A stretch of DNA of 64,000 nt from Anniella stebbinsi (lineage: Eukaryota > Chordata > Lepidosauria > Squamata > Anniellidae): positions 14,749,001-14,813,000 of the forward strand of contig JARDYH010000002.1 of the NCBI GenBank assembly GCA_029215795.1, read 5' to 3'. The translations under genes were made by a program, and so were the position numbers. Positions 54,100-64,000 of this stretch are shown here, piece by piece. Each line of letters opens with the position of its first letter. The stretch's first letter is position 1. Below the pieces are notes generated by a model. It was not told the DNA's origin, ran no database searches, and saw nothing but the letters and a program-made list of their open reading frames with translations.

Positions 54100-54560
54100 C
54101 TCCCGGACTTTGATTCATCTTCTGCAAGCTGGACCGATTTAGTCCACAGGTGAGTCGAGCCATCTAGCGAATTTTCCACATTTCTCTTTTTATTTCCACA
54201 AATAGAGAGTTCTGGTAGTTGCAACCACAATTTCATAATTTACACAAATTTCAGGTGTGATTTGCCTAATTTGTGCAAATTGCGACTGCATTTTGTGCAA
54301 ATTATACAAATTGTGCCCAAAATTAGCAGCTGGAATTACGCAAATTGCAGCCAAGATTTGCCCATGTTATGGAAATTCCAACTGCAATTTGCGCAGATCT
54401 CTTTTTGGACAACTTTTAAAAATGCAGAAAAAAATTCCCAGATTTTACAAAATCTTGACCCAAACATGCAAGTTGAGTCTGGCAGGGAGTGGGAGTCCAT
54501 TGAGCCCCAAAATGGTGGATTACAAAACAAATGACCCTACTTTTTCTGCATTGTTCCTAG
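54100..54560. mobile_element. hAT-E-like element with degenerate AATTTGTGCAAATTGC array
   Basis: At 54180-54420 a degenerate ~22-bp motif close to AATTTGTGCAAATTGCGACT recurs in both orientations. Similar tracts are in the family E sequences at 14955, 17870 and 22075. The right end TGTTCCTA at 54553-54560 fits a hAT-like terminus; the left end is not fixed. Confidence 0.45.
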
Positions 54561-55496
54561 CAGTGAGATAAGCACCATCTGTATCAGGATCGTCGGTGTG
54601 CCATGTGAGCATGGGTGTATGACCTCTGGGCTGGCATCACATAGTTCTGTTGCAAAGATTGTTCAATAGAGAAACATTTTGCATGGAAGTTGCTGTTTTG
54701 AAAGGCTCTCATAAGAAAACTAGGGCAGGGGGAGAAGAAAAATCCACCCATCAAGATGGAACCTTTTCTCAATGTGTCCTCTGAGGAACCTCATCCGAGG
54801 AAAACTGGTGTTGGGGAACTTTGGAAACCCTTGGACCAAGAGTGTCACCTATGAATAGTGGCCTTTCCCCCCAAACTCCAGATTTTTCATGGAGAGGTAA
54901 GCTGGGAGATCTCAGATTTTAAGCATTTTGGGAATTCAAATTGTCTATCACCCAGCCCATGATGCTGCTTTCCAGGCTTGAGCCCTGCAAACTTCACTGA
55001 CACCTCTTGAAATCTGGAAGCACCTCTACCAGAATATTTGGGCTTTTAAACAGCTATAGGCCAAGTTCATTCTGCGACGGAAAAGGCAGATATGTGGTTG
55101 GCCCTTACTGGTGTCAGCCATCTTTACCCAGTGTTGCTGACACATTATTAGAAAAAAATAATAAAGTTGTCTTCATGAAGATCTAAGAGCAGGAGGGAAT
55201 GTACCATTAATTCTTTGTGGAGGCGTCTGTGTTCACAAATTTCAGAATGCAACTAGATAGTAGAGAACTAATTTCCTTTATCCCGGCTATCAAAGCTCAA
55301 CAATTACAGTATCGTTTTTTTTTTAAAAAAAATTGTATATATTACCTTCATATATTTCTGGAAATAAAGGTACAGCAATATACAATTTCTGTTGTAGACA
55401 TGCTAGGGACGGATGATGCTTTTGTTTCAGTTTGGTTTTAATAAGTGTTTAATAAAATTCACAAACTTATCCATGTTTGAGATGGAAAGACCTTGA

Positions 55497-55500
<4 letters not shown>
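54561..55500. other. Unassigned stretch
   Basis: No recognised element. Confidence 0.35.

Positions 55501-55556
<56 letters not shown>
55501..55556. repeat. (CT)n microsatellite
   Basis: Twenty-eight uninterrupted CT units. Confidence 0.97.
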
Positions 55557-55558
<2 letters not shown>

Positions 55559-55826
55559 AGAGAGAAAAAACAAAACAAAACTGGCTGATTCATTCATCCA
55601 GGCCAGGCAGGGCTCTGAAAGCTTAGCTCTTAAAAGTCTGGATTTGAAACTCTGTGTATTCAGCCACGTTTGTGGTATGGAATTATGGCTGCCACTTCTT
55701 TTTTTAAAAAAATATTATTATTTTTTGGACTGGCTCCTCATCATTAACAGCTCCATGATAGGCAGCTACAATGTGGTCCTCTCCATGCCAGCAATAGCTT
55801 TACCTATTGAATTTGGCTTGTACAGA
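55557..55826. other. Unassigned stretch
   Basis: No recognised element. Confidence 0.35.
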
Positions 55827-56243
55827 TCTCAGAATCATATAATTGTAGAGGTGGAAGGGATCACAAGGATCATGTAGTCCAACCTTCTACAATGTGCAGG
55901 ACAACCAATTGAACCATCCATGAGAGGTGACTGTCCAGCCTCCTCTTAAAAACTTCCAGATATGGAGAATCCTACAACGTCCAAAGGTAGTCTGTGCCAT
56001 TGTTGTACAGATCTTACAACCAGAACGTTTTTCCTTATATTGAATCAAAATCTAGGTAGCTGCAGCATTTACCAATTATTTGGGGTCCTAATTTCTGTGG
56101 CAATGGAAAATCGTTCTTGACCATCTTCCTGTGACATCCTCCTACGTACCTGAACACTGCTAGCATGTCCCCCTTCAGTCTTCATTTCTCCAGACTGAAC
56201 ATCCCAAGTTCCTTCAGCCTGTCCTCATAGGGCATGTCTTCAA
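55827..56243 (-). mobile_element. CR1 LINE 3' part, antisense
   Basis: Opens with AGAATCATATAATTGTAGAG and GGATCATGTAGTCCAACCTT, the complement of a CR1 3' UTR, and runs into the coding end (CTCCAGACTGAACATCCCAA). It is the same subfamily as 57516-58040 and distinct from 35528. At 56243 it joins an L2 fragment. Confidence 0.88.
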
Positions 56244-56300
56244 GTCCTCTGGGTAACGGTTGTCAGCCTAGTTTTGGCTGACTGTAGTAAATTCTTCTTA
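56244..56300 (-). mobile_element. L2 LINE internal fragment, 55 bp
   Basis: TCCTCTGGGTAACGGTTGTC through CTGTAGTAAATTCTTC is nearly identical to 2312-2355 and 40063-40110. It has no L2 3' end and is sandwiched between a CR1 and a CR1/L3-like piece. Confidence 0.85.
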
Positions 56301-56560
56301 GATGGCTTTGAAAGGGGACTTGATCAATTCTTGGAGGAGGCTAGTTCGATCCATGGCTACTAGCCCAGATGACAAAGTGGAACTGCCATTTTAAGAAACG
56401 ATATTTTGCTGAAATCAGAGCTGTTTGAGGGGGTGAGCTCAGGAGGGCTGTTGCCTTCATGTTTGTCAGCTTCCCAGAGGCGTCTTGCTGGCCTCTGTGG
56501 GAGGCCAGATGCTGGACTGGAAGACTTTTTAATCTGACCCGGCAGGGCACTTATTTGGAA
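56301..56560 (+). mobile_element. CR1/L3-like LINE 3' end
   Basis: GATGGCTTTGAAAGGGGACT, ATTCTTGGAGGAGGCTAG and GATGCTGGACTGGAAGACTT match the family's end in order. The middle (56375-56480) is diverged. Confidence 0.75.
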
Positions 56561-57515
56561 CACAGCAAGATCCATTTGGGAGGCATAGGCCCTAGCTGAA
56601 ACGAGATTGTGCCTGCATGTTTTCTGGCTGCTTTTCCAAGCCACCATGGAATTGCAGTGAAAAATTGACATTTTTGTGGCGGCGCTCCATTTTCATTTTT
56701 TACAAATCAAACCATACACGGCTCTTTTAAGCTAAATGCCAACCAAATATTTGTCAATATGTCTGAGTGATTGCTTTTGTGTGCCTGTTTATGTGTTGTG
56801 TTTATAATATACCCTCACCTTTTTGCGTGTGTTGCGCAGCTGAGCAACTCTGATGCCTGTCATTCTGTACTGCGTCTCATTGCTGCTAATAAAACTGAAA
56901 AAAGAAGATGAAGGGGGGAAAACACACCCACTAATGCTCTTTAGGGGAAAAAATAGCTTTACTGTTACTCTAAAATATTTTTTGGCAACACATTATTATT
57001 TCCCAAACTCTAGAAAATTAACATTTTTCTACCCAAAGTGACAGGAAACGAGACAGCTGTTGATGCACACCCACAATTTATGATTACTTAATGAGTTTTT
57101 ATTACTTTAATTAATCATTGCTAGGAGTTATTTCTTTTCGTTTGCCTACATAATAGATTTTGAGCACAAGTGCCATTGGCAGGCCAATAAGCTTTCGATT
57201 TAAACTTTACCATCTTACCGGCAGATTTTCTTGCTTGTATGGATAAAATTGAAGCAGATGCTGGCCAGAGTTTTGGGCACAGCAAAGAAACAGATGTACT
57301 GACCATACTTTATGGCAAACAAATGGTACGCTTCTGGATAGGGATGCTCAAGGATGTTTCTCTGGCCACATTTTTTAAGCTAATTACCCTGATTTGTTCC
57401 TCCATGAATATTGGACTAATATAGTTTTGTGCTTCTCCAAATTTTGCGGTTAGATTAGCAATCACCGTAGACACTTCTCAGCTCGACAGAGAAACACATC
57501 CAAACATGTACAAAA
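56561..57515. other. Unassigned stretch
   Basis: No recognised element. Confidence 0.35.
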
Positions 57516-58040
57516 CAGAATCATAGAATTGTAAAGTTGGAAGGAACCACAAGGATCATCTAGTCCAACCCTCTGCGATGTGCAGGAAAACCAGTTAAAC
57601 CAACAATGTCCAGCCTGTTCTTAAAAACCTCCAGAGATGGAGAACCCACAACCTTTGTAGATACACTGCCCCACTGTTGTACAGATCTTACTGTCATGAA
57701 GTTTTTCCTTCTATTTAATCAAAATCTAGGTAGCTGTAGCTTATACTCGTTATTTCGGTTCCTAATTTCTGTGGCAATGGAAAATAGTTCTTGACCATCT
57801 TCCTGTGGCACCTTTTTACGTACCTGAATAGAGTTAACATGTCTCCCCTCGGTCTTCTTTTCTCCAGACTGAACATCCCAAGTTCCTTCAGCCTGTCCTC
57901 ATAGGGCATGTCCTCAAGTCCCTACATCATCTTTGTTGCTCTCCTCTGAACCTGTTCTAGCCTGTCAATGTCCTTCTGGAAATGTTGTGCCCAGAATTGT
58001 ACACAATACTCCAGGTGTGGTCTTACATATACTCCAGGTG
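57516..58040 (-). mobile_element. CR1 LINE 3' part, antisense
   Basis: Starts CAGAATCATAGAATTGTAAAG and contains GGATCATCTAGTCCAACCCT. The minus-strand frame at 57715-57909 encodes [20 protein letters not shown]. The 5' end at 58010-58050 shows a tandem duplication of CTCCAGGTGTGGTCTTACAT. Confidence 0.9.
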
Positions 58041-59422
58041 TGGTCTTACATACAAAATACATGTTTAGGGTAAAATCATTAGCAAAAATGCATATTTTAG
58101 GGTAAAATCATTTACCCAAAAGCATGTTTTGTTGGAAAATGCCTACACAAATAATGTATTTTGGAAGGCATTTTAAAATATATACATTTGCAGATTGGTG
58201 GAAAATTAGACTGGAAATAACTGGTACATGGGCACATTAAAAACCGACGCAAACTGGAAATAGACTATTCTGAACATGCCTGCTTCTCAATCGGTTTGGA
58301 GCTTTCACTGCTGGGATAAAACCAAATGAATATAACACACAGGCCTACAGTGCAGATGTCAAACATTTGTCTCATGTGTAGCCGACCTCAGGCTAGTCTG
58401 CAGCGCAGTAAATATTGCCTCCTGGCAACATTCCACCGGTGAGCACTGAGAAATTGGACCAGGGCTGGCATCATGAGTGTTGACATTGATGGGCACCTGT
58501 TGAGGTCTATGCCCCAGGAGTGGACTTGCCAGAGGCACTGCTAGGTTTGAGCACACACACACACAAACACACACAGTTGCTTTCCTGTGAGGCATACCAG
58601 CCCCCCTTTTTGTATGGGGGTGAGAGTAGAGTGCCTCTTCCTCTTCCTCGCCAACACACTTGTAAAAGGAATTGACACAGCAGCTAGACAGTCAAGGCTG
58701 CAGCCCCCTGGCACACCATTTTAAATGAAAGGATTTTTCCCCTTCTTGGCTTTGAGTAGTACCAGTGAGATGAACCAGTCAGATGCTGCCTTTGGGAGAC
58801 ACAGCCAATGAGGACACAGGAGCACCAAAGCGTTGGTCTGGTGAATAAGAACAGTTGGTATATATGCTAGAGTGCTCAAGCACAAGGTTTTGCTCATTAC
58901 TGTACAGGGCCGGCCCTATCATTAGGCTGATTTTGGGTGTCATGAAAGAGCAGCAAACTGATAATTATTTAACTTTCTGGTTTTAGATTTTTGCTACTGG
59001 TGCCCATGGAATTTGTAATTAGGTGGCTTGTAAGTTGAATCTGCTATGCTCATAATTCTCTTATGTGTACCGAACATGCATAGCTATCCAATGAACTTTA
59101 GTATCCAAATTGAGATTGATTATAAGTGCCTAAACTGGCTGGAAATTCTGGAATGCCCATATGATGTGCCCTAGTGTGGGCACGTTGCCATCCTAGCTGA
59201 AACGCTATCTCTGAAGACAGCCACAGTTCTGCAAGCACAAGAGGAGATTTTCTAAAGCTCTTAATATTTTAGAAATCTTTTTGTGCTCTCTGCAGTGCGG
59301 TTATCTTCAGGGATTGCATTTCAGCCCAGCAGGCACTTCCTGAAGTGGCCATGTGACCACCCCTGGGTGCATCACATGGGACTGTCACATGGGCATTCCA
59401 GGAAGCACTACCTGGCTGAAAC
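58041..59422. other. Unassigned; (CA)n at about 58550-58576
   Basis: 58050-58260 carries a small tandem duplication of TTTTAGGGTAAAATCATT-type text and hAT-C-like words. Nothing else recognised. Confidence 0.4.
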
Positions 59423-59425
59423 ACT

Positions 59426-59891
59426 GGCCCTTTCTACATCTAAGGGTGTAGAGGGAGGGAGGGGGTGATCATGGACTTGCCTACTTCCTCGATCGTCCCC
59501 GAGCTTCTAAACTGGAAGCGGGATGTCACGGGATGAACCTGGGATGAAAGGAACATCGTGCCCACCATTTTGTTTAATTTAAAGCAACAGGAGCCCTCGT
59601 CACAAGGCAGAGAAGGTAGGGAACCCCCAGCGTCACCCCACCCCACCCCGCCATTCTGGGGATAGCGGAATTGCTTTACCCCATCCCCATGTGCACGGTG
59701 CCTCCCCATGCAGCTCCATGCCCATTTCACGTCCCAGAACAGCGGGGAAACCAGGATATCTGTAGTTTCTGCTATCCCAGGGTTTCTCTAGGGTTGTCCC
59801 CGGTTGCCCCTGGCATCTCCTGTGTGTCATTTAGATACACAGGAACGACCCAGGGCTGACCCACAGGGAAATTGCTGGTGCAGACATGGTC
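59426..59891 (+). mobile_element. PIF/Harbinger-like MITE family B, copy 5
   Basis: Opens GGCCCTTTCTACATCTAAGG and closes GGTGCAGACATGGTC. It is flanked by ACT on both sides (59423-59425, 59892-59894). CTCCTGTGTGTCATTTAGAT and CAGGAACGACCCAGGGCTGA match copies 3 and 4. The poly-A run of those copies is reduced to TTTAATTTAAAG. Confidence 0.82.
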
Positions 59892-59894
59892 ACT

Positions 59895-61689
59895 CTCTCT
59901 GAAGGCAGGGGCGTTTGCTAGAAGCCCATGGCAGGTCAAGGAAGATTAGGTTGAGAAAGAGAGAAGGTATGCAGGCTGGAAGCAGGGTGCTAGCTGCGGG
60001 GCAAGGGCAAGCTTTGTGCTTCTGTAGTGGTTTGTATATATAAAAACATAAGAACTCTTGACTGCTAAAAGACCGCTATTACAACAATGGGAGGATAAAA
60101 GGTGACCACCCATAATGCAACGGATTGAAGTCCGAACAACACTAGCAACTTTTGAAAGAGTGGTATAGAGGTGCCATTCATGAATGTACTTATATTTGGT
60201 CTTTCTTTACTGAAGTTTGTTTGCAATTGACTCCTTTCTCTTTTCTTTCTTTATGTTAGAATGTTGTAATATTTGAAAACCGAGGCCTTTTAAAGTATGT
60301 AGTTACATGTCCATTTTTATTTTTATTTTATTTTGTTTTGTTTTGTTGAAACGTACAATTAAAAAAACGATAAATAATAATAATAATAATAATAATAATG
60401 AACTCCGAATAATGGGTAACTTTCAGCCACGATAAGGCAGAGGAATTCAGGTCCTGGTGAACAGATTATGATTTCTGTTGGGTGAAGTTGCCCATCGGTA
60501 ATTTTTACGGCCAAGGAACAGCAGAGGTCCTTGGGATTTCTACCCTACGTAGACTGGTCCTATGTGCTACTTTGCACTGCTCTGTTGGAAGGATGCCCAG
60601 TCCAGGCCCAGTTTCAAGATAAAGAACCCTAAGAAGGGAAAGCAGGGGGGTGGGGGGCTTGAAATTGCCTGTCGTTCTTTTTGGTACCTTCTACTAAGGT
60701 GAGATGTATTGGGATTTTTCTGATATTTAAATTATAATCAATGTTTCTAAATTTGCCTCTATACATATATAGTTTAGCACGTGCAAATCTTATGCAAACC
60801 TCTGTCTGCTTCCACCCTGTTTTTTTTTTTTTGGGGGGGGGGACACGGGCAGTATGTAAATGGCTACCCTAATCTCAGGTAGCTGGGATAGTAGGGAGGG
60901 GGGATGCTTGACTGAGTAAGTACAGGAGTCTGGGCTAGATAGGCCAGGAATGTGGAAATCAAAAAAGCTGAAGCCTACTAAAATGTTCCAGATCCCATCT
61001 CGAAGCTTAGAGCTCCATCAGATGAGTGTCACGGATTTTCGCGGGTTGCTCTCACGACGTGGTCTGCTTCCTATGTGCCTCCCGCCCCTTCTAGCCTTCT
61101 TCGCCCACAAAAAAACCAAACCCCAGTAAATCTGGCTTATTTTAAAGATGGAAGTTGCCACTATCTCCTGCTGTGTGCAGGAGAAGCAGTGCAATCAAAA
61201 CAACCCACTGAATGGGGCATGTCCATGTTGTTTACTTCCTCTTTCAAAAGAGGAAGCAATGAGGGACAAGCAATGGTAAGGAAATGTGATTTCCCCCCCC
61301 ATGTGATGACTCTCTTATTCTGACTCGAGTCTGTATCAGCTTGCAAACTTTTTCTTCTTTTCATATGAAAATCCATACATATTTTGTGCATGTTTTCCCA
61401 AATGTACACAACAGTTGTGTTTGATTTTGAAATCTGTGCACTCTTCTCCCATTGATTAAAGCATATTTGGAAGCATTTTTCAAAAGTATGCAATTTTTTT
61501 CATGCACATTTGTCAAATGCGTGCATGATGTTGAAGATGTTTTTGGTGGTCGGGAGAGGGGTTGTCTGCAACTCACACTGCAAGCTCGGAAATGTACAGA
61601 CTTCAATTGCAGGTTGGGTCCGAGGCTGTGTTCATTCCGGAAGGTACGAACTGGGGAATTCTTGATCTGAAATCAATTTCTCATAAGGC
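59895..61689. other. Unassigned; (AAT)n at 60372-60399
   Basis: A TTTTG/TTTTA-rich run and (AAT)n at 60310-60399 could be a decayed LINE tail. T12 plus G-run at 60820-60842. 61350-61680 has hAT-C-like words (ATACATATTTTGTGCATG) and ends AATTTCTCATAAGG. Confidence 0.35.
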
Positions 61690-62595
61690 CATCTGCTAAC
61701 CGGTTGGAGGGTGTTCAACCTGTTCTAGATGAGGTTGCACGCCCCCTGAAGGAGCAAGCTCATAGCTTGGAGGTTCTCCTAGAACCATCTCTGTCACTTG
61801 AGGCTCAGGTGGCCTTGGTGGCATGGAGTGCCTTCTACCAATTTTGGTTGGTGGCCCAGACATGCCCCTATCTGGACAGGGATAACCTGGCTTCAGTTGT
61901 CTATGCTCTGGTAACCTCCAAGTTATATTACTGCAATGCACTCTACGTGGGGTTGCCTTTGCAGATGGTTCAGAAGCTGCAGCTTGTGCAAAATGTAGCG
62001 GGCTGATTGATAACTGGGCCAGAAGGTTCGAGCATATAAGACCTACTCTGGCCTGCTTGCATTGGCTGCCTATATATTTCTGAGCCCGATTCAAGGTGCT
62101 GGTTTTAACCTATAAAGCCTTACACAGCTTGGGACCACAATGCCTGATGGAACGCCTTTCCCAACATGAACCTACCTGAACACTACGTTCAACATCTAAG
62201 GTCTTCCTCTGAGTGCCTACTCCAAGGGAAGGTCGGAGGTCGGCAACAAGGGAGAGGGCCTTCTCTGTGGTGGCCCCTCAATTGTGGAACAATCTCCCCG
62301 ACGAGGCCCACCTGGCGCCAACGTTGTTATCTTTTCGGCGCCAGGTTAAGATTTTCCTCTTCTTCCAGGCATTTAGCAATATCTGAGGAGCCTGGGTCTG
62401 TTTTTGTTTTTAGGCTTATAGCTTTTAAGTTATTATTATAGTGATTTTAAATGTATGTGCATATTGTATGCTTTTGCTGTTTTAAGTTTTGTATATTGTT
62501 TTTAAATGTTTTTAATTACTGTAAACCGTCCAGAGAGCTTCGGCTATGGGGTGGTATACAAATGTAATTAATAATAATAATAACAACAACAACAA
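61690..62595 (+). mobile_element. L2 LINE 3' part
   Basis: The longest sense L2 here. Frames encode VQPVLDEVARPLKEQAHSLE, DRDNLASVVYALVTSKLYYC, NALYVGLPLQMVQKLQLVQN, then GPQCLMERLSQHEPT and the final QVKTFLF-type block, with stops at 62006 and later. The 3' UTR ends GAGAGCTTCGGCTATGGGGT and the tail is mixed (TAA)n/(CAA)n. Catalytic motifs upstream are missing. Confidence 0.92.
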
Positions 62596-62619
62596 CATGC
62601 ACCTTGGGTCAAAACACTA

Positions 62620-62745
62620 CAAATGTGGAATAAAAAGCAGGAAATAACACCATGAAAGTGGTATATGGATTGTGGATTGTGCCCCAACAGTTATCAGTGC
62701 ATATCAACACCTCTATAAAGCAGTAGTGTAGACCTAGCTTCTTGC
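62620..62745. mobile_element. Palindromic MITE family A, fragment
   Basis: CATGAAAGTGGTATATGGAT, GCCCCAACAGTTATCAGTGC and ATAAAGCAGTAGTGTAGACC follow the order of 710-800. One arm is missing. Confidence 0.7.
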
Positions 62746-64000
62746 CACCAGGAGCAAAGTGGTTCATTGCCATATGCCTGAATGAATGAATAAGTAAGTT
62801 TCCATTTCTCCCCCACCATCAGTTTTTTTTATTAATTTCAAGTTTTGTTTCCATCCCAAATATAAATAGAAATAAATCTACAAACTTATAAAAATGGACT
62901 AAAACCAACTTCCCACCCACCACTACTGGCCAAATTCAGCAGGTATTCTCCAGCTACGGATGTTGGAGGAATCTCCAACAGATTCAAATGAGTTGAGATT
63001 CAAGTGAATCCAACCTGCTGTTTTTGAAACAGATCAGCTTTTTTTCTGGGTCACATGGATTGTGCTGATTTATGGACTATTGTATTGTTATCATTTTGCT
63101 TCCTGGAATTGTACACTAATGCAGTCATACAAAAATATGAAAACTATTTAGAAAAAAGAAAGCACCAATAGAAAATGCCGTGGTTTTTGCACATTTGCGT
63201 AAATGCACATGTAAATGCATACATGTACCTAAGATAGGCCAGTGGTCCATCTCAGCATGCGACAGATGTTATGCACCACACTTGGTGTGGAAGAGCGGGC
63301 TAGCTTAATTTGAGCTTCAGCATTCCTGCTTGCTCTGCTTTCCCAGACTACATCTGCCAAATCTAATAGTTAATAGATGCTGTGAGATGGAGCGGGCGGC
63401 AGAATCTGTGAATTTTTCCCCCCTGCAGGCTCACACTCGGTGTGCCTGTATGCGTTTGTATATAAATTCTAGGGTATGCATGTTCTTGGCAGGCACTTTG
63501 GTCAGGCCCAGTTTGTACAAAGCTAATTAGTCCATGGCATGGACAGACCCCTCCACTCCGCTGCAATTTGTCTGTGCTCATGAAAGTGCGAGACCACTAG
63601 CGCTTGGGGCGAGGGCCAGATCTATAGTACATCCAGGTGCTTCTCCTGCTCAGTTCCGCCAGCACTTCCTGATCCTCACCTGCCAGCCCTCCTGCCATTG
63701 TGCCGCTGAGCCTCTTGTGTCTGTAGCGATTGCTAATGTAACTTGGCAAAATGCTCACAGACCAACCCGCATTCTATTTCCTCTCCTTGGATGGAAAAGG
63801 CTGCCTTTTTCAAGCGCGACGTATCAACTGCATGTGCCGTGTTTCCCCTGCAGGGGTTTCGAAAGCTTTTACTATACCCAGGGACACGTCAGAATTAAGG
63901 AGGTTTTCCCGCATGCTTACCTTGTATTAACCTGGGCTCCAGGCTTGGCTTGTACGCACTTCTTTTGCGCTGTTGATCTTGCGTGCTCGCAGAACTGTTC
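62746..64000. other. Unassigned stretch to window end
   Basis: No gene or repeat with clear ends. GGCCAGATCTATAGTACATC at 63614 resembles the MITE A terminus. The last 250 bp are somewhat richer in CpG, too little to call an island. Confidence 0.35.

Overview
The window looks like non-coding nuclear DNA from a squamate reptile, most likely a lizard. The basis is the repeat mix: CR1 and CR1/L3-like LINEs, an abundant L2 LINE family whose 3' ends carry (TAA)n-type tails, an R4/Dong-clade LINE remnant, one L1-like 3' end, a MIR-like CORE-SINE, a tRNA-derived SINE and many short palindromic DNA transposons. No bacterial gene, operon, rRNA, functional tRNA, CRISPR array or endogenous retrovirus was seen. 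I cannot name the species. No host protein-coding exon could be supported anywhere in the 64 kb, so the window is intergenic or lies inside a very large intron.

Layout. 1-3.3 kb is a dense nest: a MIR-like SINE split by a palindromic MITE, itself split by a CR1 3' end, then a CR1/L3-like LINE split by an L2. 4.1-6.3 kb holds a PIF/Harbinger-like MITE and a GC-rich foldback element (5341-6278) with a perfect 8-bp target duplication. 6.5-9.6 kb has an L2 end, a CR1 inside a CR1/L3-like element, and a hAT-like element carrying two further MITEs. 10.5-20.6 kb is a mix of TAGGG-ended hAT-like elements, L3-like and L2 pieces, and MITE-in-MITE insertions. 23.8-28.1 kb carries a PIF-like element, a 1.9-kb foldback element (24627-26526) with arms built of inverted ~150-bp repeats, a composite MITE and a CpG-rich composite. 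30-36.4 kb has L2 copies, a 1.3-kb R4/Dong LINE remnant and the best preserved CR1 (35528-36333). 37-41 kb has a hAT-like element with its target duplication, a MIR-like SINE with a 30-bp flanking repeat, and L1 and L2 ends. 42-47 kb and 59.4 kb hold three more copies of the PIF-like family. 50-62.7 kb is scattered CR1, L3-like and L2 pieces with microsatellites.

How the parts relate. The elements do not form a pathway; what can be read is their order of insertion. Six DNA-transposon copies have 8-bp flanking duplications (four perfect, two matching 7 of 8), one more matches 6 of 8, and one has 7-8 bp depending on where its end is set, all as expected of hAT-type transposases. Several others have 3-bp TTA or ACT duplications, as expected of PIF/Harbinger. 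Three copies of one palindromic MITE share a junction with a truncated hAT MITE, and two of these moved with that fragment inside their target duplications. None of the DNA elements encodes a transposase, so all are non-autonomous.
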